From: Hymenobacter frigidus
GTDB lineage: Bacteria > Bacteroidota > Bacteroidia > Cytophagales > Hymenobacteraceae
Reading direction: 5' to 3'
NCBI RefSeq assembly: GCF_014640435.1
Contig: NZ_BMGY01000026.1
Location: 1-64,000 of the forward strand
Length of the DNA stretch: 64,000 nt
Positions within the stretch are counted from its first letter, which is position 1. Each line of letters begins with the position of its first letter. A program made the position numbers and the translations under genes. Positions 24,433 to 34,425 of this stretch are shown here, piece after piece. Under the pieces are notes generated by a model that was given only the letters and a program-made list of their open reading frames with translations, was not told the origin of the DNA and did not search any database.

Positions 24433-27315
24433 ATGCGGCATTTTACTTTCCTGATTCTGCTGCTGGCGAGCCTGGGCGCTGCCCGGGCCCGGGCCCAGGC
24501 CCCCGCCACGGTGAGCGGGCGCGTGGCCGATGGCAAAGACCAGTCACCGCTTATCGGGGCCAACGTGCTGCTGATTCGTCTGCCGGACTCGGTGAGAACC
24601 GGCACGGCCGTGGATGCTGACGGCAAATTCCAGTTTGATAACGTGGCCGCCGGGCGCTATTTGCTCGATGCCTCGTTTGTGGGCTACCAGAAATTGCGCC
24701 AAACCGTGACGGTGGACGGGCAGCCGCTGCAGCTGGGCACGCTGGCCCTGCAAACCGGTGGCATTCAGCTCAAAGGCGTGGTGGTGACGGGCCAGGCTGC
24801 GCAATCGGTGCAGAAGGGCGACACCACGCAGTTCAACGCCAAAGCCTTTAAAACCAACCCGGATGCCAACGCCCAGGACCTCATCGAGAAGCTGCCCGGC
24901 GTGAGCCGCGGGGCCGATGGCAAAGTGCAGGCCCAGGGCGAAAACGTGCAGCGCGTGCTGGTCGATGGCAAGGAATTCTTCGGCAATGACCCCGACGCGG
25001 TGCTCAAAAACCTGCCCGCCGAAATGGTGGACAAGGTGGAGGTATTCGACCAGCGCAGCGAGCAGAGTCGCTTTTCGGGTTTCGACGACGGCAACACCAC
25101 CAAGACCATCAACATCGTGACCAAGGTGGCGTTTCGCAACGGCACGTTTGGGCGGGTAGTGGCCGGCGCGGGCACGGAGCGCTACCGGGCCAGCGGCAAC
25201 GTGAATGACTTTAAAGGCACCCGGCGGCTGTCGGTGCTGGCGCAGTCGAACAACGTGAACGAGCAAAACTTCGGCACCGAAGACCTGCTGGGCGTGGTAG
25301 GCAACTCGAACCAGGGCGGCGGCGGGCGCGGCGGACGAGGCGGCGGCGGCGCGCCGGGTGGCGGCGGCAATGGCGGCAGCGCCGGCGACTTTCTGGTGAA
25401 TCAGAGCGGCGGCCTGACCAAAACCACCGCCGTGGGCCTGAACTACTCCGACTCCTGGAACAAGAAAACCGACCTCTCGGCCAGCTACTTTTTCAACCGC
25501 GCCGATAACACGGTGCTCAGCACCACTCAGCGGCAATACGTGCTGCCCCAAACTTATACCCAAACGGCCAACACCAACAGCCTCAACACCAACCAGCGCT
25601 TCAATATGCGTCTGGAGCACAAGATTGACTCGGCCAACTCCATTCTGTTTCGGCCCCGGTTCAGCTACCAGCAGAACGAGGCGACGAGCCTGGTGGCCGG
25701 CCTTACGCGCCGTACCAATGCCGCGCAAAATGCCACCAATAGCAGCAACATCAACAGCACTTACGGGTCGGACAATGAGGGTCTTAACACCGGCGGCGAC
25801 TTGCTCCTGCGCCACCGCTTTCCCAAGGCCGGCCGCACCGCCAGCCTGAGCCTGGGCGGCACCTACAGCGAGCGCAACGCCACCACCACTCTGCGTACCA
25901 TTGACACCGCCCCAGCCCGCACTAATCTCAACCAGCTCAGCACGCTCAAGCAGAACGGCGGCAGCCTCAACGCCAACCTTTCTCTGACGGAGGCCCTGAC
26001 CAAGCAGGATGTTTTGCAGGGCAGCTACGCCATCAACTACGCACCCAACAATTCGAATAAGTACACCTACGACGTGCTCACCGGCGACACGCGCCAGCTG
26101 AACGAGGGCCTGAGCAATGTGTTCGACAACTACTACTTAACGCAGTCGGGCGGCGTAACCTACCGGCACATCATGCCCAAGTACCAGGCCAGTATCGGCC
26201 TTTCAGGCCAGTACTCGGAACTGTTCAGCGACGCGCAGTTTCCGCGGCCCGGTATCGGCCGCTACACGTTTGTGAACGTGCTGCCTAATGCCAATTTGAA
26301 CTACCGTTTCACTAAGCAGAAAAACCTGCGCCTGAACTACCGCACCAACACCAACCCGCCCAGCGTGAGCCAGCTGCAGGCCGTGGTGAACAACTCTAAC
26401 CCGCTGCAGCTCACCATTGGTAATCCCACGCTGCGGCAGGAATTTCAGCATTCGGCCAACCTGCGTTATGCGGCCTCTAACCCGGAAGTGGCCAGCAATT
26501 TCTTCGCCGTACTCTCGGGCTCCTATACCCAGAACCCGATTTCGAACCGCACGCTGGTGGCCGCCCGCGACACCACGGTGGTGCCCGATGGTGCGCCGGA
26601 AGTGCGCCTGCCCTCCGGCGGCCAGTTGGTGCAGCCCACCAACCTGAGCCAGCAGTACGCCCTGCGCTCGCTGCTGAGCTACGGCATACCCATCAAGGCC
26701 ATTAAAACCAATGTGAACCTGAGCGCCAACGCCAGCTTCACCCAAACGCCGGGCCTCGTGAACGGGGGGCTGAACTACGCCCGGGTGCCGGCCTTCGGGG
26801 CGGGCCTCACGCTGAGCTCCAACATCAGCCCCCAGTTTGATTTCACGGCTTCGACTACGTCGACCCAGAATTTTGTGCGCAACACACTCCGGGCGCAACT
26901 CAACTCTAACTACTTTGCCCAGGTCACGCGTTTGCGGTTGAACTGGATTGTGGGCCCGGGCATCAACTTCGCCACCGACCTCGTGCATCAGGCTTACTCC
27001 GGCCTCGCCGCCGGTTTCAACCAGCAGTACGTGCTTTGGAATGCCAGCCTGGGCAAGAAGATTTTCCCCGGCCAGCGCGGCGAAATCAAGCTGTACGCCT
27101 TCGACCTGCTCGGCCAGAACCGCGCCATTCAGCGCAACGTGACCGATGCGTATTACGAGGATGTGCAAACCAATATTTTGCAGCGCTACCTCATGCTGAT
27201 GTTCACCTACAACATCCGCAGCGGCAATGTGATGGCCCCCGCCGCGCCCGCCGATGGCGAGCGCCGGGAGCGTGGTTTCGGACGGCCCGATGGGGGAGGA
27301 CGCGGGCCGCAGTAG
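24433..27315 (+). CDS. Outer-membrane beta-barrel protein with carboxypeptidase-regulatory-like domain
   Basis: 960 residues. The ATG at 24433 gives a signal peptide (RHFTFLILLLASLG...RAQ). An in-frame ATG 14 codons earlier is less likely. Order: signal peptide, CarboxypepD_reg-like sandwich (about 22-110, VSGRVADGKDQSPLIGANV), plug-like domain (about 115-230, with LIEKLPGVSRGADGKVQAQGE and VLVDGKEFFGNDPDAVLKNLPAEMVDKVEVF), a Gly/Arg-rich low-complexity loop near 295-320, then a long barrel of the outer-membrane beta-barrel family 2 type. The pattern is common in Bacteroidota TonB-dependent proteins of unknown ligand. It ends in a Gly/Arg tail instead of the usual aromatic strand. Confidence 0.88.
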   Translation: MRHFTFLILLLASLGAARARAQAPATVSGRVADGKDQSPLIGANVLLIRLPDSVRTGTAVDADGKFQFDNVAAGRYLLDASFVGYQKLRQTVTVDGQPLQLGTLALQTGGIQLKGVVVTGQAAQSVQKGDTTQFNAKAFKTNPDANAQDLIEKLPGVSRGADGKVQAQGENVQRVLVDGKEFFGNDPDAVLKNLPAEMVDKVEVFDQRSEQSRFSGFDDGNTTKTINIVTKVAFRNGTFGRVVAGAGTERYRASGNVNDFKGTRRLSVLAQSNNVNEQNFGTEDLLGVVGNSNQGGGGRGGRGGGGAPGGGGNGGSAGDFLVNQSGGLTKTTAVGLNYSDSWNKKTDLSASYFFNRADNTVLSTTQRQYVLPQTYTQTANTNSLNTNQRFNMRLEHKIDSANSILFRPRFSYQQNEATSLVAGLTRRTNAAQNATNSSNINSTYGSDNEGLNTGGDLLLRHRFPKAGRTASLSLGGTYSERNATTTLRTIDTAPARTNLNQLSTLKQNGGSLNANLSLTEALTKQDVLQGSYAINYAPNNSNKYTYDVLTGDTRQLNEGLSNVFDNYYLTQSGGVTYRHIMPKYQASIGLSGQYSELFSDAQFPRPGIGRYTFVNVLPNANLNYRFTKQKNLRLNYRTNTNPPSVSQLQAVVNNSNPLQLTIGNPTLRQEFQHSANLRYAASNPEVASNFFAVLSGSYTQNPISNRTLVAARDTTVVPDGAPEVRLPSGGQLVQPTNLSQQYALRSLLSYGIPIKAIKTNVNLSANASFTQTPGLVNGGLNYARVPAFGAGLTLSSNISPQFDFTASTTSTQNFVRNTLRAQLNSNYFAQVTRLRLNWIVGPGINFATDLVHQAYSGLAAGFNQQYVLWNASLGKKIFPGQRGEIKLYAFDLLGQNRAIQRNVTDAYYEDVQTNILQRYLMLMFTYNIRSGNVMAPAAPADGERRERGFGRPDGGGRGPQ

Positions 27316-27337
27316 CACGTTTGAGACGTAAGAAAGA

Positions 27338-27435
27338 GTCATGCTGAGCGCAGCCGAAGCATCTCGCGTGCTTGAGTAAACCAATCGATTGAGTTACTAC
27401 CCCGAGCGAGATGCTTCAGCTGCGCTTAGTATGAC
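27338..27435. repeat. Palindromic repeat, CATGCTGAGC family, copy 3
   Basis: Left arm GTCATGCTGAGCGCAGCCGA. The right arm carries substitutions (CAGCTGCGCTTAGTATGAC), so this copy is degenerating. Confidence 0.8.
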
Positions 27436-27470
27436 GTACTTTGAAGTGGCCGCCGGAATCATCACCCCAC

Positions 27471-27500
27471 GCGAGATGCTTCGACTTCGCTCAGCATGAC
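27471..27500. repeat. Half copy of the CATGCTGAGC palindrome
   Basis: A lone right arm (GCGAGATGCTTCGACTTCGC then TCAGCATGAC) 35 bases after copy 3, with no matching left arm. Confidence 0.75.
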
Positions 27501-27586
27501 GTGTTGTTTAGTTGCTGCTGTTATCATCCGAATTGCCCAAAATTCAGGTTCTTTGTAGCTTCCGGGCCGAACTGCCCGCGTTGCTT

Positions 27587-29869
27587 ATGCGAAATCCTAT
27601 TGCTCTAGTTTTGGTGATGCTGGCTCTGGCGGGCCCTTTGGCTGCTCAGCCCATTGCCCCAGGCCCGCACCGCGCTGTGCCCGCCGCGCTCGATGTGGCC
27701 GGCCTGCACTTGGTGCTGAATGAAGAAGCCCAACGGCTGGTGCAGCAAAAAGCCGATGGCCTACTGCGTCATCAGCCTTCGTTTCAGGCCCGTGTGGACT
27801 TGGCCGATGCCGCCTTTCCCATCATCGACCGCGTGCTGCGGGAAGAAGGCGTGCCGCTTGATTTCCGCTACCTGGTGCTGCAGGAAAGCGCCCTGCAAGG
27901 CGATGCGCGCAGCAACCACGCCGCCGTGGGCTACTGGCAGCTGAAGCAGGAAACTGCCACGGGCCTGGGCCTGATGGTGAATACGCAAGTAGACGAGCGC
28001 CAGCACCTCACGGTCAGCACCCGCGCCGCCGCCCGCTACCTCACCCGCAACAATGCCAGCCTGCACAACTGGCTGAATGCCCTGCTCAGCTACAATACCG
28101 GCTTAAGCGGCGTGAAACCCTACACGCTGCCCACCGACGCCGACGCCACTGAAATGGCCATCACCGAGGCCACTTCGCCGTATGTGCTGATGTTTCTGGC
28201 CCAGAAACTGGCCTTCGAGCCCGCCTGCGGCCAGAACCCCAGGCCACCGCTGCGCCTGCAGGAGTTTCCCGCCACGCCCGGCCAGAGTCTCGAAGCCCAG
28301 GCCCAGGTGCTGCACGTGGAGCCTGCGGCCTTAGCCGTATACAACCGCTGGCTGCTGGCCGCCGCCGTGCCCGCCGACCGGCCCTACACGCTCATCGTAC
28401 CCGTGGGCGACATCACCCAAGCAGCTGGCATCGTGGCCAACCAGCGCCTGCAAACCAGCCAGGAGCTGCTGGCCATGCCCGCGGTGGCCGATAATGCAGC
28501 CGAAGTACGGGTGAACGACCTGCGTGCCCTCATTGCGTTGCCCGGCGAGACCACCGTGGACCTGGCCCGCCGCGCTAACCAGAAGCTGGGCGAATTTCTG
28601 CGCCATAACGAGCTGACGGGCTTTGATGCGGCCGTGACTGGCCGGCCGTATTACCTGGAAAGCAAGCGCGATGTAGGAGCCGTGGAGTACCACGTGCTCC
28701 AGCCCGGCGAAACGATTTTTGACGTGGCCCAGAAATACGGGATGCGCCAAAAGGCCGTGTATGCCAAAAACCGCCTGGCCCGCGTGGAGGAGCTGCGCCC
28801 CGGCCGGGTGCTGTGGCTGCAGCACACCCGCCCCCGCGAGGTAGCCCTGGAATACCGCAGCCTGCCCGAAGGTGCCGCTTTGGAGCGGCCCAGTATGGCC
28901 GCCACGCCCGCCGAAACCGACGTGCTGCTCGACCGCGCCAACGAAATAGTGGCCGCCCGCCGCGAAGAAGCACCCGCTGATGCCAGGATTAAAGTAAAAA
29001 TCAAAGTAAAGAATGGCGGGGCTGAAACCAAGCGGGTGATGACGGAGGAAGCCGACGGATGGGGCGAAGCGTTATCAACGGCTGCGGTGGCCGCTGCACC
29101 AGTGCCGCCCGCTACGAGAGTTACGCCCCCCGCATCTGCCCCAGCCCGGTTGCCAGCGCCGGTTTATTCGGCCGCGCCGGTTCCCGTTGTGTCGACGCTG
29201 CCCCCGCCGGCTCCCGCCCCCGCTGCCGCTCCCCTCGCCGACGAGCCCCGGACACCCGAGCCGGCTACGGTCCCATCAGTGGTGGTGAACGCGCCCGTTG
29301 TCCGTCCTGGCCCAATAGCAGCGCCGACGGCAGCGCCCGCAATTGTAGCCCCCATGCCTCGCGTCCCCGTGGCGTTGCCTGCCGCGCGGCCGGTGGCGGT
29401 GGCTCCCAAGCCACTTGGTGCACCGGCCGCTGCGGCTACCCACCGCGTTGGGCCTGGCGAAACGGTGTATTCCATCGGTCGCCTGTATGAGATTTCGCCG
29501 GCCACTATTATGGCGCTGAATCAGCTTACGCTGCCAGCTACCCTTGCTGTGGGCCAAGTGCTGATGCTAAAATCATCGGAGCCGCTGCCTGCTGCCGCTC
29601 CGGCAACCGCCGCCAAGCCGGCTGCTAAACCGGCTTCCTATCCGGCCACTGGCACCAATCCCGCGCTTTATGTGCCCAAGCCCACAACTTCCGCCCCAGC
29701 GGCTACACTTGCAACGCAGCACTCCGTAGCCGTGGGCGAAACCCTGTATAGCATCGCCAAGCGCTACCAGGTGACGGTGGCCGACCTGCAAGCCTGGAAT
29801 GGCAAGGCCGGGGCTGATACATCGGCCAAAATTGGGGAGGTGCTGCGCGTGTCGGCTGGCGGAAAGTAG
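27587..29869 (+). CDS. LysM-containing lytic transglycosylase (MltD-like)
   Basis: 760-residue exported murein lytic transglycosylase. The ATG at 27587 gives a signal peptide ending PLAAQP. An upstream in-frame start adds 25 non-signal residues. The SLT goose-type lysozyme domain (about 60-215) has the catalytic glutamate in YLVLQESALQGDARS and the AVGYWQLKQETATGLGL block. Three LysM peptidoglycan-binding repeats are visible: YHVLQPGETIFDVAQKYGM (about 392), HRVGPGETVYSIGRLYEIS (about 622) and HSVAVGETLYSIAKRYQVT near the C-terminus. The linker between first and second LysM is a long Pro/Ala/Val-rich stretch. It would cleave peptidoglycan in the periplasm. Confidence 0.9.
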   Translation: MRNPIALVLVMLALAGPLAAQPIAPGPHRAVPAALDVAGLHLVLNEEAQRLVQQKADGLLRHQPSFQARVDLADAAFPIIDRVLREEGVPLDFRYLVLQESALQGDARSNHAAVGYWQLKQETATGLGLMVNTQVDERQHLTVSTRAAARYLTRNNASLHNWLNALLSYNTGLSGVKPYTLPTDADATEMAITEATSPYVLMFLAQKLAFEPACGQNPRPPLRLQEFPATPGQSLEAQAQVLHVEPAALAVYNRWLLAAAVPADRPYTLIVPVGDITQAAGIVANQRLQTSQELLAMPAVADNAAEVRVNDLRALIALPGETTVDLARRANQKLGEFLRHNELTGFDAAVTGRPYYLESKRDVGAVEYHVLQPGETIFDVAQKYGMRQKAVYAKNRLARVEELRPGRVLWLQHTRPREVALEYRSLPEGAALERPSMAATPAETDVLLDRANEIVAARREEAPADARIKVKIKVKNGGAETKRVMTEEADGWGEALSTAAVAAAPVPPATRVTPPASAPARLPAPVYSAAPVPVVSTLPPPAPAPAAAPLADEPRTPEPATVPSVVVNAPVVRPGPIAAPTAAPAIVAPMPRVPVALPAARPVAVAPKPLGAPAAAATHRVGPGETVYSIGRLYEISPATIMALNQLTLPATLAVGQVLMLKSSEPLPAAAPATAAKPAAKPASYPATGTNPALYVPKPTTSAPAATLATQHSVAVGETLYSIAKRYQVTVADLQAWNGKAGADTSAKIGEVLRVSAGGK

Positions 29870-29948
29870 CCGCAGCAAACGCCGGCGAAAGGTGGCGGTC
29901 CCTCAAAAAAACGCAGCGCACAGGGAATCAGGCAGCAGGCAAATGGGG

Positions 29949-29981
29949 TTTGGCAAAGCCCTCCGGCCGGGGGTATCTTTA
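29949..29981 (+). promoter_or_regulatory. Promoter for dnaE
   Basis: TTTG at 29949-29952, spacer of 21, then TATCTTTA at 29974-29981 (one mismatch from TAnnTTTG), 63 bases before the dnaE start. Confidence 0.55.
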
Positions 29982-30044
29982 CTAAAACCCGCCACCCGCT
30001 TATCAATTGCTCACTGCTAATTGATAACTGTTAACTGCCCATAA

Positions 30045-33000
30045 ATGCCCGTTTTCTCGCACCTCCACAGCCACACGCAATACTCGCTGCTCGACGGCCA
30101 GGCCAGCATCAGCAAGCTGATGAAGAAGGCGCAGGCCGATGGCATGCCCGCGGTGGCTCTCACCGACCACGGCAACATGTTTGGGGCGTTCAACTTCGTG
30201 GCCGAGGCCAATAAGTACAACGTGAAGCCCATTGTGGGCTGCGAGTTTTACCTAGTGGAGGACCGTCATAAGAAGGCCTTCAGCCGCGAGAAAGGGGAGC
30301 GCGACGTGCGCCACCACCAGTTGCTGCTGGCCAAAGACCAGGCCGGCTACCACAACTTGAGCAAGCTCTGCTCAATGAGCTTTATTGAGGGCGTGTACTC
30401 CAAATTTCCGCGCATTGACCGCGAGCTGCTGGAGCGCTACCACGAGGGGCTGATTGCCACCAGCTGCTGCATCGGGGCCGAGATTCCGCAAACCATTCTC
30501 TTCAAAACGGAAGCCGAAGCCGAGGAAAAGCTGAAGTGGTGGCTCAATATGTTTGGCGAGGACTACTACATCGAAATTCAGCGCCACGGCCTGATGAATT
30601 TCGACGGCACCGGCAAAAGCCAGGAAGATGTGAACCAAGTGCTGCTGCGCCTGGCACACAAGCACAACGTCAAGGTCATCTGCACCAACGACTCGCACTA
30701 CGTCAACCAGGAGGACTACGCGGCTCACGACCTGCTGCTGTGCGTGAACACCGGCGAGGAGCACAGCAACCCGATTGGTGATATCCGGACCAATTATTAC
30801 ACCCTGATGACGGGCAAGGGTGAGGTGAAGTACGACCTGCTCGACAACCTGCGCCGCGACCACAGCCGCGACGAAAAAGCCCAGAAGCAGCTCCGCCGCA
30901 TCGACGAGGAGCTGCAGAAGCCCAAGCCGCACACCCGCTTCGGTTTCGCCAACGACCAGTTCTTTTTCAAGACGCAGGAGCAGATGAACAAGCTGTTCAG
31001 CGACGTACCGGAGAGCGTGGACAATACCAATGAGATTGTCGACAAAATCACGCCGCCCAAGCTGCAGCGCGACATTCTACTGCCCAACTTCCCCATTCCG
31101 GCGGAGCACGCCAACGGCGATGCCTTCCTGCGCCACCTTACTTACAAAGGTGCTTTCGAAGGCGCGAAACCGCGCTACTCGGTGCGCACGCCCGAGATTG
31201 AGGAGCGGCTGGACTACGAGCTGCGCATCATCCAAACGATGGGTTTCGCGGGCTACTTCCTCATCACCCAGGACTTTATCAACCACGGTCGGTCGGTGGG
31301 CGTGGCCGTGGGGCCGGGCCGGGGCTCGGCGGCGGGCTCAGCGGTGGCTTACTGCGTGGGCATCACCAACATCGACCCGATTAAGTACTCGCTGCTGTTC
31401 GAGCGTTTCCTGAATCCCGAGCGGGTGTCGATGCCCGATATTGACATTGACTTTGACGACGTGAACCGTCAGAAAGTCATTGACTACGTGGTGAATAAGT
31501 ACGGCAAAACGCAGGTGGCCCAGATTATTACCTTCGGCACCATGGCGGCCAAGTCGGCCATCAAGGATGTGGCGCGGGCCATGGAATTGCCCCTGCCCCA
31601 AACCAACGACCTGACTAAGATGGTGCCCGAAAAGCCCGGTACTACGCTGGCCGGGGCTTTTGCCGAAAACCAGGAGCTGGACATGATTCGGCGTGATGAG
31701 TCGCCGGACAACCTCAAGGGCCACATTCTGCGCCTGGCCACGCAGCTCGAAGGCTCGGTGCGTAACACCGGCATTCACGCGGCCGGCGTCATCATCGCGC
31801 CGGATGACATCACGAAGTACATTCCGGTATCAACTTCCAAGGATTCGGACCTGCTCATCACGCAGTTCGATGGCAAGGTGATTGAGTCGGCCGGCATGCT
31901 GAAGATGGACTTTTTGGGGCTCAAAACCCTGACCGTCATCGTGGATGCCATGAATTTGATTGAGCGTAACCACGGCGTAAAAATCGACATCGACGAGATT
32001 CCGCTGGACGACGAAAAGACCTACGCCCTGTACCAGCGCGGCGATACCATCGGCACCTTTCAGTTTGAAAGTGAAGGCATGCGGCAGTATCTCAAGGATT
32101 TGAAGCCGACCAACATCGAGGACCTGATTGCCATGAACGCCTTGTACCGGCCCGGCCCGATGCAGTTCATCCCGAACTTTATCAACCGTAAGCACGGCCG
32201 CGAGGAAGTGGTGTACCCGCACGAGCTGTTGAAACCCATCCTGGAATACAGCCAGGGCATTATGGTGTACCAGGAGCAAATTATGCAGACGGCTCAGATT
32301 CTGGCCGGCTACTCGCTCGGTGGTGCCGACTTGCTGCGCCGCGCCATGGGTAAGAAGGACATGAAAAAGATGGCTCTCGAACGCGAGAAATTCATCGAAG
32401 GCTCCAAAAACCTGCACGACATTCCGGCCAAAAAAGCCAACGAAGTGTTCGATGTGATGGAGAAATTTGCGGAGTACGGCTTCAACCGCTCGCACTCTGC
32501 GGCCTACTCCGTGGTGGCTTATCAGACTGGTTATCTGAAGGCTAACTACCCGGCCGAGTACATGGCCGCCGTGCTCACCAACAACATGGGCGACATTAAG
32601 AAGGTGACCTTCTTCATCGAGGAGGCCCGCAAGCAGGGCGTGCCCGTGCTGGGGCCCGACGTGAACGAAAGCCTCCTGAAATTCAACGTGAACCAAGAAG
32701 GGGCCATCCGCTTCGGCATGGGCGCGGTGAAGGGCGCGGGCGAGCTCGCCGTGGAAAGCATGGTGCAGGAGCGCGAAAAAGCCGGCAACTACTCCGATAT
32801 CTTCGACTTTGCCAAGCGCGTGAACCTACGCACCGTGAACAAGAAAACCTTTGAAAGCCTGGCCCAGGCCGGCGCGTTCGATGGTTTCGACAAGCACCGC
32901 CGCCTCTACCTCGACGCCCCGGCCGGCGACCAGAGCCTCATTGAGAAGGCCATGAAGCTGGGCCAGCAGCACGCCGCCGCCAAGGAAAGCAGCCAGCACA

Positions 33001-33728
33001 GCCTCTTCGGCGCATCCGCCTTCGGGGCTGTGGCCGCGCCGCTGCCCAAGATGCACGAAATGGAGCCCTGGAGTAAAACTGAGCAGCTCCGCCGCGAAAA
33101 GGAAGTGGTGGGCTTCTACCTCTCCGGCCACCCGCTCGATGCCTTCAAGCTGGAGCTGGACGCCTACTGCACCTGCGGCCTGGACAAGGTGGACGAAATC
33201 AAAAACAAGGAAATTGCCGTGGCCGGCTTGATTAATAACGTCCTGTTCAAGACCACGAAAACCGGCCAGCCTTTCTGCACCTTCACTCTGGAGGACTACG
33301 AAACGAGCATCAACCCGGCCCTATTCCGCGACGACTACACCAAGTTCGCGCCCCTCATCAACCCGCGAAACTATCCCAACGAGCAGGTGCCGCCCATGTA
33401 CGTCAAGCTCAAGCAGGAGCTGCGCCGCCACACCCAGGACCAGTGGGACCTGCGCATCCTGACCATGGAACCCTTGGCCGACGTAGCCGAAAAACGCAGC
33501 AAAGGCGTGCGCGTGAAGCTCGACCTGCGCACCGTGACCGGCCCCATGCTGGACCGCCTGCAGGACGCCATCGACCATGCGCCGGGCTCCAAGCGCCTCG
33601 AAATTCAGTTTGTGGAGCCCCACGAGCATCTAGCGGTAGATATGTTCTCGCGCAAGTTCCAGATTGAGCCCAAGGTGTTTATCGAGAAGATGCGGGAGCT
33701 GGAAATGGAGGTTTGTACTTTGATTTAG
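30045..33728 (+). CDS. dnaE: DNA polymerase III subunit alpha
   Basis: 1227-residue replicative polymerase catalytic subunit. Order: PHP domain (about 1-270, FSHLHSHTQYSLLDG, ALTDHGNMFG, TNDSHY), polymerase core (about 290-750, with GPGRGSAAGS, the catalytic aspartates in MPDIDIDFDD, GIHAAGVII, FQFESEGMRQYLKDL), fingers and HhH region (RRAMGKKD, FGFNRSHSAAY-type segment), then OB fold and C-terminal clamp-binding region (about 980-1227, IAVAGLINNV). It is the DnaE1 form. The PHP histidines appear complete, so intrinsic exonuclease is possible. Confidence 0.97.
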   Translation: MPVFSHLHSHTQYSLLDGQASISKLMKKAQADGMPAVALTDHGNMFGAFNFVAEANKYNVKPIVGCEFYLVEDRHKKAFSREKGERDVRHHQLLLAKDQAGYHNLSKLCSMSFIEGVYSKFPRIDRELLERYHEGLIATSCCIGAEIPQTILFKTEAEAEEKLKWWLNMFGEDYYIEIQRHGLMNFDGTGKSQEDVNQVLLRLAHKHNVKVICTNDSHYVNQEDYAAHDLLLCVNTGEEHSNPIGDIRTNYYTLMTGKGEVKYDLLDNLRRDHSRDEKAQKQLRRIDEELQKPKPHTRFGFANDQFFFKTQEQMNKLFSDVPESVDNTNEIVDKITPPKLQRDILLPNFPIPAEHANGDAFLRHLTYKGAFEGAKPRYSVRTPEIEERLDYELRIIQTMGFAGYFLITQDFINHGRSVGVAVGPGRGSAAGSAVAYCVGITNIDPIKYSLLFERFLNPERVSMPDIDIDFDDVNRQKVIDYVVNKYGKTQVAQIITFGTMAAKSAIKDVARAMELPLPQTNDLTKMVPEKPGTTLAGAFAENQELDMIRRDESPDNLKGHILRLATQLEGSVRNTGIHAAGVIIAPDDITKYIPVSTSKDSDLLITQFDGKVIESAGMLKMDFLGLKTLTVIVDAMNLIERNHGVKIDIDEIPLDDEKTYALYQRGDTIGTFQFESEGMRQYLKDLKPTNIEDLIAMNALYRPGPMQFIPNFINRKHGREEVVYPHELLKPILEYSQGIMVYQEQIMQTAQILAGYSLGGADLLRRAMGKKDMKKMALEREKFIEGSKNLHDIPAKKANEVFDVMEKFAEYGFNRSHSAAYSVVAYQTGYLKANYPAEYMAAVLTNNMGDIKKVTFFIEEARKQGVPVLGPDVNESLLKFNVNQEGAIRFGMGAVKGAGELAVESMVQEREKAGNYSDIFDFAKRVNLRTVNKKTFESLAQAGAFDGFDKHRRLYLDAPAGDQSLIEKAMKLGQQHAAAKESSQHSLFGASAFGAVAAPLPKMHEMEPWSKTEQLRREKEVVGFYLSGHPLDAFKLELDAYCTCGLDKVDEIKNKEIAVAGLINNVLFKTTKTGQPFCTFTLEDYETSINPALFRDDYTKFAPLINPRNYPNEQVPPMYVKLKQELRRHTQDQWDLRILTMEPLADVAEKRSKGVRVKLDLRTVTGPMLDRLQDAIDHAPGSKRLEIQFVEPHEHLAVDMFSRKFQIEPKVFIEKMRELEMEVCTLI

Positions 33729-33752
33729 AACGACGAAGTGAGGGGAAAGCGC

Positions 33753-33859
33753 GTCCTGCCGAGCGCAGCCGAGGCACCTCAGCTGCCGCAGTAACTCAAA
33801 CGTTGCGACGGTGTTGGCTGTATCTGCCCGCGAGATACCTTGGCTGCGCTCGGCAGGTC
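33753..33859. repeat. Diverged palindromic repeat of the CATGCTGAGC superfamily
   Basis: Arms GTCCTGCCGAGCGCAGCCGA and complement. The layout matches copy 5 (inner GAGATACCTT/GAGGCACCTC, a central AGTAACTCAA) but CTGCCGAGC replaces ATGCTGAGC in the arm, defining a second subfamily. Confidence 0.75.
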
Positions 33860-33989
33860 ATTCTTAACATTCAGCGTCAAAAACCACGCCTTCACCACAC
33901 CATAACCAGCGTTCTGAACTTTACCACGCCCACGCTGTTTAACCGTCCAGTCTGCTACCTTGCGACCCGGTTGGCCGTATACGCCAGAC

Positions 33990-33997
33990 TATCTTTA
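33990..33997 (+). promoter_or_regulatory. Possible -7 box for trxA
   Basis: TATCTTTA, one mismatch from TAnnTTTG, 19 bases before the trxA start, with TTGG at 33971-33974 upstream. Confidence 0.35.
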
Positions 33998-34016
33998 AAC
34001 TCCAACCCAAATTGAA

Positions 34017-34346
34017 ATGGGAAATAAAGCAATTGAAATAACCGACGCCAACTTTGACGAAATCATCAGCGGCGATAAGCCCGTATTGGTCGATTTCTGG
34101 GCTGAATGGTGCGGCCCCTGCCGCATGGTAGGCCCCGTGGTGGAAGAGTTGGCTGGCGAATACGAAGGCAAGGTCATCGTGGGTAAAGTTGACGTTGACG
34201 CCAACCCCCAGACTTCCATGAAGTTCGGCATCCGCAGCATCCCCACGCTGTTGGTCTTCAAAAACGGTCAAATTGTTGACAAACAGGTAGGTGCCGTGCC
34301 CAAGCACGTGCTTGCCCAGAAGCTCGAAGCGCAGGTTTCGGCGTAA
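34017..34346 (+). CDS. trxA: Thioredoxin
   Basis: 109-residue cytoplasmic thioredoxin with active-site WCGPC (C32, C35), the buried aspartate in [18 protein letters not shown], the cis-proline loop [13 protein letters not shown] and the final GAVPK segment. It transfers electrons from thioredoxin reductase to ribonucleotide reductase, peroxiredoxins and DsbD. It is monocistronic, ending at a very strong bidirectional terminator. Confidence 0.97.
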   Translation: MGNKAIEITDANFDEIISGDKPVLVDFWAEWCGPCRMVGPVVEELAGEYEGKVIVGKVDVDANPQTSMKFGIRSIPTLLVFKNGQIVDKQVGAVPKHVLAQKLEAQVSA

Positions 34347-34352
34347 GTTGCG

Positions 34353-34417
34353 CCGCTGCCTGGCATAAGAAAGCCCCTTACCGGTTCGGTAAGGGGCTTT
34401 CTTATGCCAGGCAGCGG
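34353..34417. terminator. Very long perfect-stem bidirectional terminator
   Basis: A perfect inverted repeat with arms of about 31 bases (CCGCTGCCTGGCATAAGAAA then GCCCCTTACCG) around a gtt loop. It sits 6 bases after the trxA stop and 8 bases before the stop of the convergent gene. Confidence 0.9.
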
Positions 34418-34425
34418 TTGGGATG

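Noticed and set aside
24544..25815. 423-codon open frame antisense to the outer-membrane protein gene
   Set aside because: Same explanation. The sense frame has a signal peptide and clear domains.
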